This document shows, piece after piece, positions 17,630-25,885 of a DNA stretch of 64,000 nt. Origin of the DNA: QYQD01 sp040755415. Lineage in GTDB: Bacteria; Desulfobacterota; QYQD01. The stretch lies in contig JBFMAZ010000022.1 of NCBI GenBank assembly GCA_040755415.1, positions 95,575-159,574 of the forward strand, read 5' to 3'. The first letter of the stretch is position 1, and every line of letters starts with the position of its first letter. Under the pieces are notes generated by a model. That model worked only from the letters and a program-made list of their open reading frames with translations. It was not told where the DNA came from and made no database searches. The position numbers and the translations under genes are program-made.

Positions 17630-18423
17630 CCTCTCCCCTCGTATTCTTCTTTCGCCACGATGGCCGCACCAAGAGCGCCCATAAGCTGCGGATCTATATC
17701 CATCTGCGCAAAACGAATACCGAGAGCGTCCTCCAGCGCCTTGCGAAGTCCCACGTTCTTGGCCACGCCACCTGCAAAAACCACCTCCGGTTGTATGCCC
17801 ACGCGTGCAGCCATATTGCTTACGCGCCTGGCTATTGCGAGATGAAGGCCTGCGGTGATATTTTGCTTGGTCTCTCCCTGTGCGAGAAGCGAAATGACCT
17901 CGGACTCGGCAAAAACAGTGCAGGTGCTGTTTATCAGGCTTGGCCTTCCCGACTGGAGAAAAAACTCTCCGAGCTCATCCAATTCGAGTTCGAGCGCTCT
18001 GGCCATGACTTCTAAAAAGCGTCCGGTCCCGGCCGCACATTTATCGTTCATTACAAAATCATAGACACGGCCAGACTCGTCCAGTCTAATTACCTTGCTG
18101 TCCTGCCCTCCGATGTCAATTACCGTTCTGGTTTCGGAATGTAGATGATAAGCCCCTTTTCCGTGACACGTAATCTCAGTGACAGTCCGGTGCGCAAACG
18201 GAAGGGCAATCCGGCCATATCCCGTGCCGACGATAAATGCTATATCTTCGGGCCGGCAAGCTGCCAGCAGGAGCGCCTGTTCAAACACTTTCTTTCCTGC
18301 CTGTTGCGGATCGGCGCCCGTGGCAATAGTGCTTTTCGCAACTATACGGCCGCGATCAACCAGCACTGCTTTGGCAGCAAGCGACCCCACATCTATGCCT
18401 GCGAAAATAGACAGATGATGCAT
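17614..18423 (-). CDS. BadF/HgdC-type ATP-dependent activase
   Basis: A 269-residue ASKHA-fold ATPase of the (R)-2-hydroxyacyl-CoA dehydratase activase class. The N-terminal GIDVGSLAAKAVLVD is the phosphate-binding motif, TVIDIGGQDSKVI the second, and FAGGVAKN the third. Cys129 (NDKCAAGTGRFLE) and Cys168 (STCTVFAESEV) match the residues that hold the [4Fe-4S] cluster at the dimer interface. It couples ATP hydrolysis to electron transfer onto the partner iron-sulfur protein encoded immediately downstream. It is the first gene of the operon, with GGGAGGAG four to five bases before the ATG. Confidence 0.93.
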   Translation of the reverse strand: MHHLSIFAGIDVGSLAAKAVLVDRGRIVAKSTIATGADPQQAGKKVFEQALLLAACRPEDIAFIVGTGYGRIALPFAHRTVTEITCHGKGAYHLHSETRTVIDIGGQDSKVIRLDESGRVYDFVMNDKCAAGTGRFLEVMARALELELDELGEFFLQSGRPSLINSTCTVFAESEVISLLAQGETKQNITAGLHLAIARRVSNMAARVGIQPEVVFAGGVAKNVGLRKALEDALGIRFAQMDIDPQLMGALGAAIVAKEEYEGRGWSWI

Positions 18424-18613
18424 CGCACTCCTCCCAGTGCAACTGCCGCTGAGTTCCTTAAAATTCTGTTGAACTTCGTGTGCTTCCTGATGAAATCATT
18501 TGATTGCGGCTATATTGCGTTGTCTCACGAGTGAAACCCGTTTCGAATATCACACGAAAGCGGTTTCCCGGAGCCTCAAATTCACAGGCGGATATGAATC
18601 ATATTGATTTAAA

Positions 18614-18737
18614 AAGGGAATTTAGGTAGGATAGGGGGCATGCGAAAAAGGGAATTCTCCCTCTTCGCATGCCAGGGTGGGCTACCAGTCGTTAACTTGG
18701 CCGGTTTCGCTGGTAGCCGCCCGCCTAAACTTCCCTT
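18614..18737. ncRNA. Possible structured RNA or DNA element with a three-stem fold
   Basis: Outer arms aagggaatttagg (18614-18626) and cctaaacttccctt (18724-18737) are complementary apart from one bulged base. Inside are two hairpins: the near-perfect 18637-18673 (GGCATGCGAA ... TTCGCATGCC) and 18680-18718 (GGCTACCAG, 21-base loop, CTGGTAGCC). Together they form a three-way junction. It lies about 190 bases upstream of the activase start, in the right place for a leader RNA, but strand and function are not established; a transposon-like palindromic element is the alternative. Confidence 0.4.
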
Positions 18738-18946
18738 AGATTCTGTCTGGCTTTGCCAACGTGAATCGCTTATTATCCCAATACAACCTATGTGTCAAAT
18801 CGGAAATATCGATAGAGCTTTATGCTTAGATCGGTTATCCTTTGACTCGGGCTATTCCACGTTGCGTCCTTGACCTAACCTTCATAACTTCGCAATAGAA
18901 TCAGACTTGACGGGGTGCACTGGCGCAGACTGAAGCCTGCGGCTAC

Positions 18947-18965
18947 AGCCATGTAGGGTGGGCTG
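18947..18965 (+). repeat. 19-base direct repeat, copy 2
   Basis: Identical to 9533-9551 and 21035-21053. Here it abuts the truncated cysC fossil exactly where homology to cysC begins, so it marks a recombination or insertion boundary. Confidence 0.8.
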
Positions 18966-19050
18966 AACTGATCCTGGAGACAGATAAGTACAATGTAAAG
19001 ACCTGCCTGGGAAAAATCCTGGCCTACCTGAAGGAAGAATTGATAATATG
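18963..19050 (+). pseudogene. 3' remnant of a second cysC
   Basis: The 28 codons before the TGA at 19048-19050 translate as ELILETDKYNVKTCLGKI then LAYLKEELII, matching the C-terminus of the intact cysC (8323-8410) with only conservative changes. The DNA differs at roughly one base in seven. The upstream 500 bases of the gene are absent and replaced by unrelated sequence starting at the 19-base repeat. Conservation of frame and amino acids implies that this copy was a functional paralogue before it was truncated. Confidence 0.8.
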
Positions 19051-19065
19051 ACCGCCTTTCCCTTT

Positions 19066-19134
19066 ACTTTTCTTACCATTGTCATTAATAATGCGGAGAA
19101 AGAAACGATAGCAAGGCGGGATTATTGCAGTATG
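19066..19134. repeat. Dispersed repeat D, left half
   Basis: Matches 9225-9300 (tcattaataatgcggag, aagaaacgata, ggcgggatt, gcagtatg). The match stops at 19134 and resumes at 19834, with the BrnT-BrnA genes between. Confidence 0.75.
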
Positions 19135-19223
19135 ACAGTCTCCGGATAAAAACCAAATAGGTTATTTTTCTGTACAATACATGTTAAGCGTAGAATTCAA
19201 ACCATATAAGAGATATAATAAAA

Positions 19224-19493
19224 ATGCAATTTGAATGGGACTCGAAGAAGGCCAAGCAGAATCTAACAAAGCATGGAGTTTCTTTTGATGAAGCGGTGAC
19301 GGCATTCTATGATCCTCTATCGGCTACCTTTGATGACCCCGATCATTCAGAAAACGAGAAACGTTATATAACTATAGGCTTCTCCTCTAAAGGACGGCTG
19401 CTTGTCGTTGCACATGCAGAGAGAGGAGGGAATATACGCATAATTAGCGCAAGATGTGCAACCGCGCATGAGAGGAAAAAACATGAAGGATAA
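19224..19493 (+). CDS. brnT: BrnT family toxin
   Basis: An 89-residue protein with the full BrnT pattern: FEWDSKKAKQNLTKHGVSF, FDEAVTAFYDP, a DPDHSENEKR segment and the C-terminal RIISARCATAHERK. BrnT has a RelE-like fold and acts as an RNase that stops translation. It is translated upstream of brnA, whose start lies within its last codons; toxin-first order is normal for this family. The pair sits inside an interrupted repeat, consistent with acquisition as a small mobile module. Confidence 0.95.
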   Translation: MQFEWDSKKAKQNLTKHGVSFDEAVTAFYDPLSATFDDPDHSENEKRYITIGFSSKGRLLVVAHAERGGNIRIISARCATAHERKKHEG

Positions 19494-19749
19494 AAGAAGA
19501 GTACAAGGCAGTGATGAGTTACGTCCCGAGTACGATTTTGACTATTCAAAAGCCGTTCGCGGGAAGTATTACCGACGATTGCTTGAGGAAGGGTCGAACG
19601 TGGCCGTACTTGATCCGGACATAGCCAAAGCCTTCCATGATTCCGCATCGGTGAATGAGGCCTTGAGATCACTATTAGAACTGACCCGTTCCACGAAGCG
19701 CTTAACAAGTCGCTCAACCGGACGCGCAAAAAAACTGCGCACCGGTTAG
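19483..19749 (+). CDS. brnA: BrnA family antitoxin
   Basis: With the ATG at 19483, preceded by AGAGGA, the product has 88 residues. It shows EYDFDYSKAVRGKYYRRL, VAVLDPDIAKAFHDSASVNE and ALRSLLELT, the BrnA core that ends in a ribbon-helix-helix DNA-binding segment. It neutralises BrnT and represses the operon. The start overlaps the brnT stop by 11 bases. An in-frame ATG 27 bases upstream exists but lacks a ribosome-binding site. Confidence 0.93.
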   Translation: MKDKRRVQGSDELRPEYDFDYSKAVRGKYYRRLLEEGSNVAVLDPDIAKAFHDSASVNEALRSLLELTRSTKRLTSRSTGRAKKLRTG

Positions 19750-19833
19750 CTTCATGTTGGACGTCAGATTATGCACTATAACTCGAAGTATTCGTTCAGC
19801 AGTTCCCCATATCGTTAAAAGGTTCGTTTACTG

Positions 19834-19912
19834 CCGCAGCATGGAGGGATGCTATAGAATTCATTTCCTCCTGTCAAACATTTTGCAACGTAAGAAACAA
19901 CGTCCCTATCGG
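19834..19912. repeat. Dispersed repeat D, right half
   Basis: Begins ccgcagcatggaggg and continues through ctatagaatt and ctgtcaaacattttgcaacg, matching 9291-9370. Its first bases (gcagcatg) repeat the last bases of the left half (gcagtatg at 19127-19134), as expected for a short duplication made at an insertion point. Confidence 0.75.
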
Positions 19913-19989
19913 TCGTGCTCCCATTATTTAGGCTAGCCGTGACTTGCGGATGAACAACAAAAAAACAATTCAAAATTAAAAGGATAGTC

Positions 19990-21021
19990 ATGAAACAGAG
20001 CAATGTTTCCCCGTCGATTTCAGAATGGCGGGAACTGTACGAACAAGCAGATCGGTTCAGGGACCTGAAACCCTGGACCTGGATGTCAGATGCCGATCTT
20101 TTTGGTGTGCAGAATCCTGAGGATATGGAAATCGGGTACTGTTGCGTACTGGGTGAACTGGGAGAGGTGCTGGCACTGGTGGTTTATCAAGGCTCCGAAG
20201 GTCTGGCCGGCTATTTAAAAATGCAATCAGGTGAATTCGATTATGAGGATCCCTCGGCCATACATCTGCAAAAATGCCTAATGGCGTCATTCGAGGACAG
20301 AAAACACCTGACCAAAGAGGACCTGCAAATAGTAAAGGCGCTCGACCTCAAGTACAGGGGGCACCAAGCCTGGCCGCAATTCAGGAGCTATCTGCCCGGC
20401 TATCTTCCCTGGGTTTTGACCAAAGGTGAGGTAAGCTTTCTAAAGGTGGCACTGGATCAGGCCATCGAGGTATGCATCCGGTTTCGGGAGGACCCCGGTT
20501 TTCTTGATCCGCCGGAAGAAGGCGAAGTACTGGTAAGAACCCCCGTCCCTCGAGGCAGCAAGATAGAATGGCAAAACATTTGGATAAGGCCTCCGGCTGC
20601 AAAGCCGCGTGTCTTGCCAACCATTTCAGTCGATGAAATCCGCGTTCAAAGGATACGCAAAAACAAAGTCCTCGGCAAAGGCACCTGGGAAATTGATTTC
20701 TTCTATTTTCCGGGGTCGGTTCGGGAAGGAGAACGACCATTTTCCCCGGTAGTGTTTGCGGTTGTTGATAAGACCACCGGGCTGATTTTGCATAACTGGA
20801 TGAATCCGCCATCGGAATTGTTTGCGGACTTCCAGACGAATATTCTGGATGTCTTGAGCCGAAGCAGAACTTTGCCGAGACAGGTACTGGTGGCAAAGAG
20901 TGAAATGGGCCAGATGTTACAGCCGATTATCGCGGGACTGGGCATTGAGTTGAAGATGACTCCGCATTTGAGGGGAGTGGAACGGGTCGAAAAGGAGATG
21001 TATGCGCACTTCACCTCCTGA
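19990..21021 (+). CDS. Unknown protein, DUF7309/DUF6930-like
   Basis: A 343-residue soluble protein. The N-terminal half has WRELYEQADRFRDLKPWTW, MSDADLFGVQNPED and GELGEVLALVVYQGSEGL, which I recall from a family of uncharacterised proteins (DUF7309); the C-terminal half (about 215-340) resembles DUF6930, with PVVFAVVDKTTGLILHNWM and LPRQVLVAKSEMGQMLQPI. There are no catalytic motifs I can name, no signal peptide and no membrane segment. It lies between the BrnTA pair and the Sm-like protein in an accessory stretch. The family names are from memory and should be treated as provisional. Confidence 0.75.
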   Translation: MKQSNVSPSISEWRELYEQADRFRDLKPWTWMSDADLFGVQNPEDMEIGYCCVLGELGEVLALVVYQGSEGLAGYLKMQSGEFDYEDPSAIHLQKCLMASFEDRKHLTKEDLQIVKALDLKYRGHQAWPQFRSYLPGYLPWVLTKGEVSFLKVALDQAIEVCIRFREDPGFLDPPEEGEVLVRTPVPRGSKIEWQNIWIRPPAAKPRVLPTISVDEIRVQRIRKNKVLGKGTWEIDFFYFPGSVREGERPFSPVVFAVVDKTTGLILHNWMNPPSELFADFQTNILDVLSRSRTLPRQVLVAKSEMGQMLQPIIAGLGIELKMTPHLRGVERVEKEMYAHFTS

Positions 21022-21034
21022 AGATAAAAATCTT

Positions 21035-21053
21035 AGCCATGTAGGGTGGGCTG
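21035..21053 (+). repeat. 19-base direct repeat, copy 3
   Basis: Identical to 9533-9551 and 18947-18965. It lies directly after the unknown gene ending at 21021. Confidence 0.8.
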
Positions 21054-21128
21054 AGCCCAAATATTCTGGAAGCACAAAGCAGCCGGAAATAGCTGTGCAA
21101 TAATGGGAGAGTCGTGTATAAAGGTTAA

Positions 21129-21710
21129 ATGACTATGGGATACCTTTTAGGACTTCAGGAATATCTGAATCAGACGTATGAGACTTCGGTCTTCGACCGG
21201 ATAGTGCGTTCTAAGGAACTGTGGATTTTTCATATCCATGGCAGCCGCACAGCCAAAGCCACAGTTTTGGAGAATTTAAGATATGACATGAAACTCGATC
21301 TGGAAGGGCAGATAGAGGATCTCCCAAAGACCCAGGTCAAGTTTCTTTACCCGGCCCACTTCTGCAAGTCTGTCGGACCTCTCATAAAAATAGACAAAAA
21401 GGTACGGGACCTTGGACTGGGGCCGATTATCTCACGGCGAAAACGTTATTTTATCAAGAATAAGTCTTTGTTTCCTTTAATGAAGGAAAAACAGGTCGTC
21501 TACTTTACCTTATTGGAAGGCGAGATCATAAGAGGCATCATTATTGATTTCAGCAGGTACGACGTCACCGTGAGTCTGAAAGGAGGCATACCAGTGACAG
21601 TGTTGCGCCATGCCGTGTACGACCTACGAAACAAAAAGGGACGGTGCTTCCTAAAGTCCGTTCAAGAAGAACAGATGGACTGGCAAAAAAGCGAGCTTTT
21701 CGTCCCGTGA
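21129..21710 (+). CDS. Protein with two Sm/Hfq-like modules
   Basis: A 193-residue protein. The C-terminal module (about 118-175) reads KEKQVVYFTLLEGEIIRGII, then DFSRYDVTVSLKGG and VTVLRHAVYDLR, which follows the Hfq Sm1 and Sm2 pattern (a strand with an inner Gly, an aspartate-phenylalanine-like turn, and a KHA-like end). The N-terminal module (about 15-75) repeats a weaker version: DRIVRSKELWIFHIHGSRT, then ATVLENLRYDMKLDL. Hfq itself is usually 70-100 residues with one module. A role in RNA binding is inferred from fold pattern only. It is convergent with fdhA, with 17 bases between the stops. Confidence 0.65.
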   Translation: MTMGYLLGLQEYLNQTYETSVFDRIVRSKELWIFHIHGSRTAKATVLENLRYDMKLDLEGQIEDLPKTQVKFLYPAHFCKSVGPLIKIDKKVRDLGLGPIISRRKRYFIKNKSLFPLMKEKQVVYFTLLEGEIIRGIIIDFSRYDVTVSLKGGIPVTVLRHAVYDLRNKKGRCFLKSVQEEQMDWQKSELFVP

Positions 21711-21727
21711 TGGCTTGAGTTTTACGG

Positions 21728-24700
21728 TCAGGCATAAACCGGCCTGAGCCGCACGGCGCAGACCTTATACTCGGGTATCTTGGAAACCGGGTCAACCCCG
21801 GGATTGGTAAGGAGGTTGGCGGCGGCCTCCCGGAAGTGGAAAGGCAGAAACACCGTACCCCGCTGGCACATCTCTGTAAGTGCCACCCGCACCGTTATGT
21901 TACCCCGCCTTGAGATAATGCGCACCGGAGAATGATCGTCAATATTCAGGGCAAAGGCGTCAATGGGGTTCATTTCTACCATAACCTCCGGGTACATCTT
22001 GTTTAAGCCCTCAGCGCGGCGGCTCATGGTGCCGCTATTGTAGTGATAGAGCACCCGTCCGGTAGAAAGCAAAAATGGATAGTCATCGTCCGGCATCTCG
22101 CTGGCCGGGATCACCTCCAGGGCATGGAATAGACCTTTCCCGCGGGTAAAACCATTGCAATGCAAGACCGGCGTACCGGGATGGTCCAACGCCGGGCAAG
22201 GCCATTGAATCCCTGTCTCTTCCAGGCGATCGTAATAAATGCCCCCATAGGTGGGCGTCAAGCTGGCTATTTCCTCCATGATCTCTTCCGGCGACTGATA
22301 GGACATCTCGTATCCCATCTTTGCCGACAGGTCACAGATAATTCTCCAATCCGGCCTGCTTTGCCCCGGAGGTGAAAGGGCCTGTCTGACCCTCTGTACC
22401 CGCCTCTCCGTATTGGTAAAAGTGCCCTCTTTCTCTGCGTAACTTGCCGCCGGCAAGACCACATCGGCCAGCCTGGCCGTCCGAGTAAGAAAGATATCCT
22501 GCACCACGAGGAATTCAAGATTCTCCAAGGCCGATCGGACATGATTAAGATCCGGGTCGCTTATCATGGGGTTCTCACCCATAATGTAAAGGCCCTTTAT
22601 CTTCCCCTCGCCGGCCTGTTTTATCATCTCCGTAGCCGTAAGGCCGGGTTCCCCGGGCAGCCGGGCATCCCAGGCCTCCTCAAATTTCCGCCTGACGGCT
22701 GCATCGGCAATACTTTGATATCCGGGGAGCACGTTAGGCAAGGCCCCCATATCACAAGCGCCCTGGACGTTATTCTGCCCGCGTAGGGGATTCACCCCGC
22801 CCCCTTCGATCCCTACATTACCGCACAGCATGGCCAGGTTGGCAATAGCCTTTACATTGTCCGTGCCGCTCCGGTGCTGGGTGATACCCATACAATAGAC
22901 GATGGCCGCCCGCCCCGCCTGTGCATAGAGACGGGCTGCTTTTCTGAGGTCCTCCGCCGGTATCCCGGTGATCATCTGTACCAGCTCAGGGGTGTATTTT
23001 TCCACTGTTTGGGCAAAGGCCTCGAAGTTTTCTGTCCGCTCCCGAACATAATCCTTATCCCATAGCCCCTCTTTAACAATCACGTGGGCCAATCCATTTA
23101 ACCAGGCTATATCCGTGCCCGGCCGGGGCCGAAGATAGATATCTGCATACTGCGTCATCTTGATTACCCGGGGGTCGGCCACGATCAGCTTCTTCCGCAG
23201 CCGGGTGACCGCGCTTATGATATGCAGACTGATAACCGGGTGGTTTTCTGTAGTGTTGCTGCCTGTAAGCAGGATAACGTCGGCCTTTTCCAAGTCCTGG
23301 ATGGAATTGGTCATGGCCCCGCTGCCAAATGCGGCAGCCAGACCGGCTACCGTGGAGGAGTGTCAGAGCCGGGCGCAGTGATCTATATTATTTGTCCCAA
23401 GGACGGCCCGGGCCAGCTTTTGCATCAGATAATTTTCTTCATTGGTACATTTAGCCGAGCAGAGTACACCCAGGCCCTCCGCTCCATACGTCTCTTTGAG
23501 TTCCTTAAGTCTATCGGCAATAAGCTCCAGTGCCTCATCCCAAGTGCAGGCCTGAAGCTCGCCATCCTTGCGTATCATGGGCCTAGTAAGCCGGTCCGGG
23601 TGTTTAATAAAATCATGCCCGAAGCGCCCTTTTACGCAGAGGTGTCCTTGATTGGGGATAAAACCTGGATCAGAAGTTACTTCTACCAGCTTCTCTCCCC
23701 GAATATTGAGAATCAGGTTACAACCAGTACCGCAATAAGGGCAAACGGTTTTAACCTGCCTCAGTTCACCGGCCAGGGATTGCTCGGTTTCCTTCTTGAC
23801 CAGGGCCCCGGTCGGACAATTATCGGCACACAGGCCGCAGAACACGCAGTTGTCATTAATGGTCAGCGAAATCGCCCGCAGTTGGCCGACAGTTTCCAGT
23901 TCGCCTTCTTCCAGGTTGATAGCCTCATATTCACAGACATTCTTGCAACGCCGGCAGAGTACACATTTATTCAGGTCAATGGTTATAAAAGGATGACGGC
24001 GATCCACCTTGTAGTTGAGGCGGGTGCCAATCCCGTAATGAGAAAGATCAACATTATATTGAGGGGCCTCACGCCGAATAATGCACTTGTCCACGGCATG
24101 ACACCCGCACGCGAGGCACCGCTCCGCCTCTTTCACCGCCATCTCTTCAACATAACCCGTTTCTAACTCGCCGAAGTCGCCGGCCAGGGTCTTGGGGTGG
24201 CGTATCGGCATTCTCTGCCTGGGACGTGGAGGTACTTCTTCGAAGTTCCGCAGATCGACGTCTTCAAAAAACTCGCCTTTAGTGATATTAAACGGGGTAC
24301 GCGGCAACTCTATTTCCCGTTCGGTTAGATACATATGGATAGCATCGGCCGCCTTTCGCCCTTGTGCTATGGCCTCGACAACGGTGCGCGGTCCGCTGAC
24401 CGCATCGCCTCCGGCAAATATCCCCTCTAAATTGGTGACAAGAGTACGGGGGGCCGCCTCGATAGTATTCCAGCGGGTAAGCCCTAGCCCTTCGGTCAGA
24501 CCCTCGGCATGACATTTTCCGATCTCTACCGACTGGCCGATAGCTGCAATAACACTATCTACCTGTATCACACTTTCCGATCCAGGGACAGGCACGGGAC
24601 GCCTCCGGCCGCTCTGATCCGGTTCCCCCAGCTTCATCCTCTGCACTTCGAGATTAAGGAAACCGTCGCCCGGTGTAATCCTGGTTGGTGCCGCCATCAG

Positions 24701-25843
24701 GAAAAATTTAACCCCTTCGTCTTCAGCCTCTTTGATCTCGCGGTGGCTGGCCGGCATCTCCATCCGTGACCGGCGGTAAACTATAGTCACCTCAGTCGCC
24801 CCGAGCCTGAGAGAGGTACGGGCGGCATCAATGGCGGTATTGCCCCCACCGATTACGGCCACCCTCGGCCCTACATGAACCTCGTCACCTTCGGCAAACT
24901 TGCGGAGAAAATCAATGCCAGAAAAGACTCCGGGGAGATCTTCGCCTTCGATGCCCATGGGACGGCTCTTCCACGCCCCTATACCGATGAATATGGACTC
25001 GAACCCTTCCTGTTTCAGGCTCTCCAGAGAAAAATCCCTACCCCATTTCCGGCCGCACCTCACCTCAACGCCCAGGTCAAGGATAAATTGTATCTCGGCA
25101 TCCAATATTTTCTTAGGCAAGCGGTACTCCGGGATGCCATAACGAAGCATTCCGCCCAATGCAGGCATGGCCTCGAATATGGTTAGCCGGTGCCCCTTAC
25201 GGGCCAGATAGTATGCAGCGCTGAGTCCGGCCGGCCCACCTCCGATTACGGCTATCCGGTGATCGGTAGAGGGTTGCTGAGGTACAGGAATGGACTCCTT
25301 GTGTGCAAGTCCATAGTCGGCTACAAACCTCTTTAGATGATTTATCGCCACACTGCCATCTACGAGGTTGCGGCGGCAACGCGATTCACAAAATCGGGGG
25401 CAGACCCGCCCTACCGAAAGGGGCAAGGGATTTTTCTCCTTAATGAGCTCTAAGGCCTCAAGGTATCTCCCAGCCGCAATATGGGCAATATACCCCTGGA
25501 TATCTATATTGGCGGGGCAGGCCAGAGAACATGGCGCTGTGCAGTCGCCATAATGTTCAGAAAACAGGAGTTCCAGGATGACCCGGCGGGCGGTCCTCAC
25601 CTTTTCGGCGTTGGTGGCTACCACCATGCCTTCAGAGACCGGCGTAGCACAGGAAGCGACGAGTCTGTCTTTACCTTCTACCTCCACGACACACAGACGG
25701 CAGGAGGCCGGGGGTTTTTTGAATTGGGGTAAGTAGCAAAGGGTAGGGATGTGGATGGCAGCCCTCCGGGCTGCCTCCAGGATGGTGGTTCCTTTCTCGA
25801 CGGTTACTTTTCGGCCATCAATGGTTAAGGTTACTTCAGCCAT
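21728..25843 (-). CDS. fdhA: Selenocysteine-containing formate dehydrogenase fused to a GltD-like flavin module
   Basis: One 1371-residue reading frame if the TGA at 23365-23363 is read as selenocysteine (residue 827). Domains in order: NuoG-like [2Fe-2S] domain (1-80); GltD-type cysteine region with CPANIDIQGYI (95-180); FAD/NAD(P) module with VIGGGPAGLSAAYYLARKG and VIGGGNTAIDAARTSLRLG (190-520); two [4Fe-4S] motifs (CVLCRRCKNVC, CVFCGLCADNC); molybdo/tungsto-bis-pterin catalytic part from about 697 (VCPYCGTGCNL). The TGA follows IDHCARL and precedes HSSTVAGL, the known Sec site of formate dehydrogenases. A SECIS-like hairpin follows at once. The enzyme interconverts CO2 and formate, with pyridine nucleotide as the likely second partner. 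Confidence 0.93.
23333..23365 (-). promoter_or_regulatory. Sec codon and SECIS of fdhA
   Basis: TGA at 23365-23363, an 11-base spacer, then stem GGTAGCC (23351-23345), apical loop GGTCT and stem GGCTGCC (23339-23333), seven pairs with one G-U. The spacer length and the GGTCT loop equal those I recall for the Escherichia coli fdhF SECIS that SelB recognises. Confidence 0.92.
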
Positions 25844-25885
25844 ACCTTATACATACAATATTATTCGGGTATATGCCTTCAAAAA

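Larger units (their letters stand above)
18424..19223. other. 800-base accessory gap upstream of the activase operon
   Basis: The gap must carry the leftward operon promoter. From left to right it holds AT-rich sequence with GAAACCCGTTTC-like short palindromes (18536-18575), the three-stem element 18614-18737, unassigned sequence 18738-18946, the 19-base repeat (18947-18965), the cysC fossil (18963-19050), the left half of repeat D (19066-19134) and the upstream region of brnT. A 77-codon rightward frame at 18640-18873 runs through the hairpins and has no recognisable features. Confidence 0.5.

Noticed and set aside
18424..18760. Cobalamin riboswitch upstream of the TonB/ABC operon
   Set aside because: No GCCACTG box or matching core was found on the leftward strand.
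18640..18873. Rightward 77-codon frame
   Set aside because: It overlaps two strong hairpins, has no ribosome-binding site and shows no recognisable domain.
23315..23365. fdhA as two separate or frameshifted genes
   Set aside because: The two parts are in the same frame, the break is a TGA at the known Sec position of formate dehydrogenases, and a SECIS-like hairpin follows.
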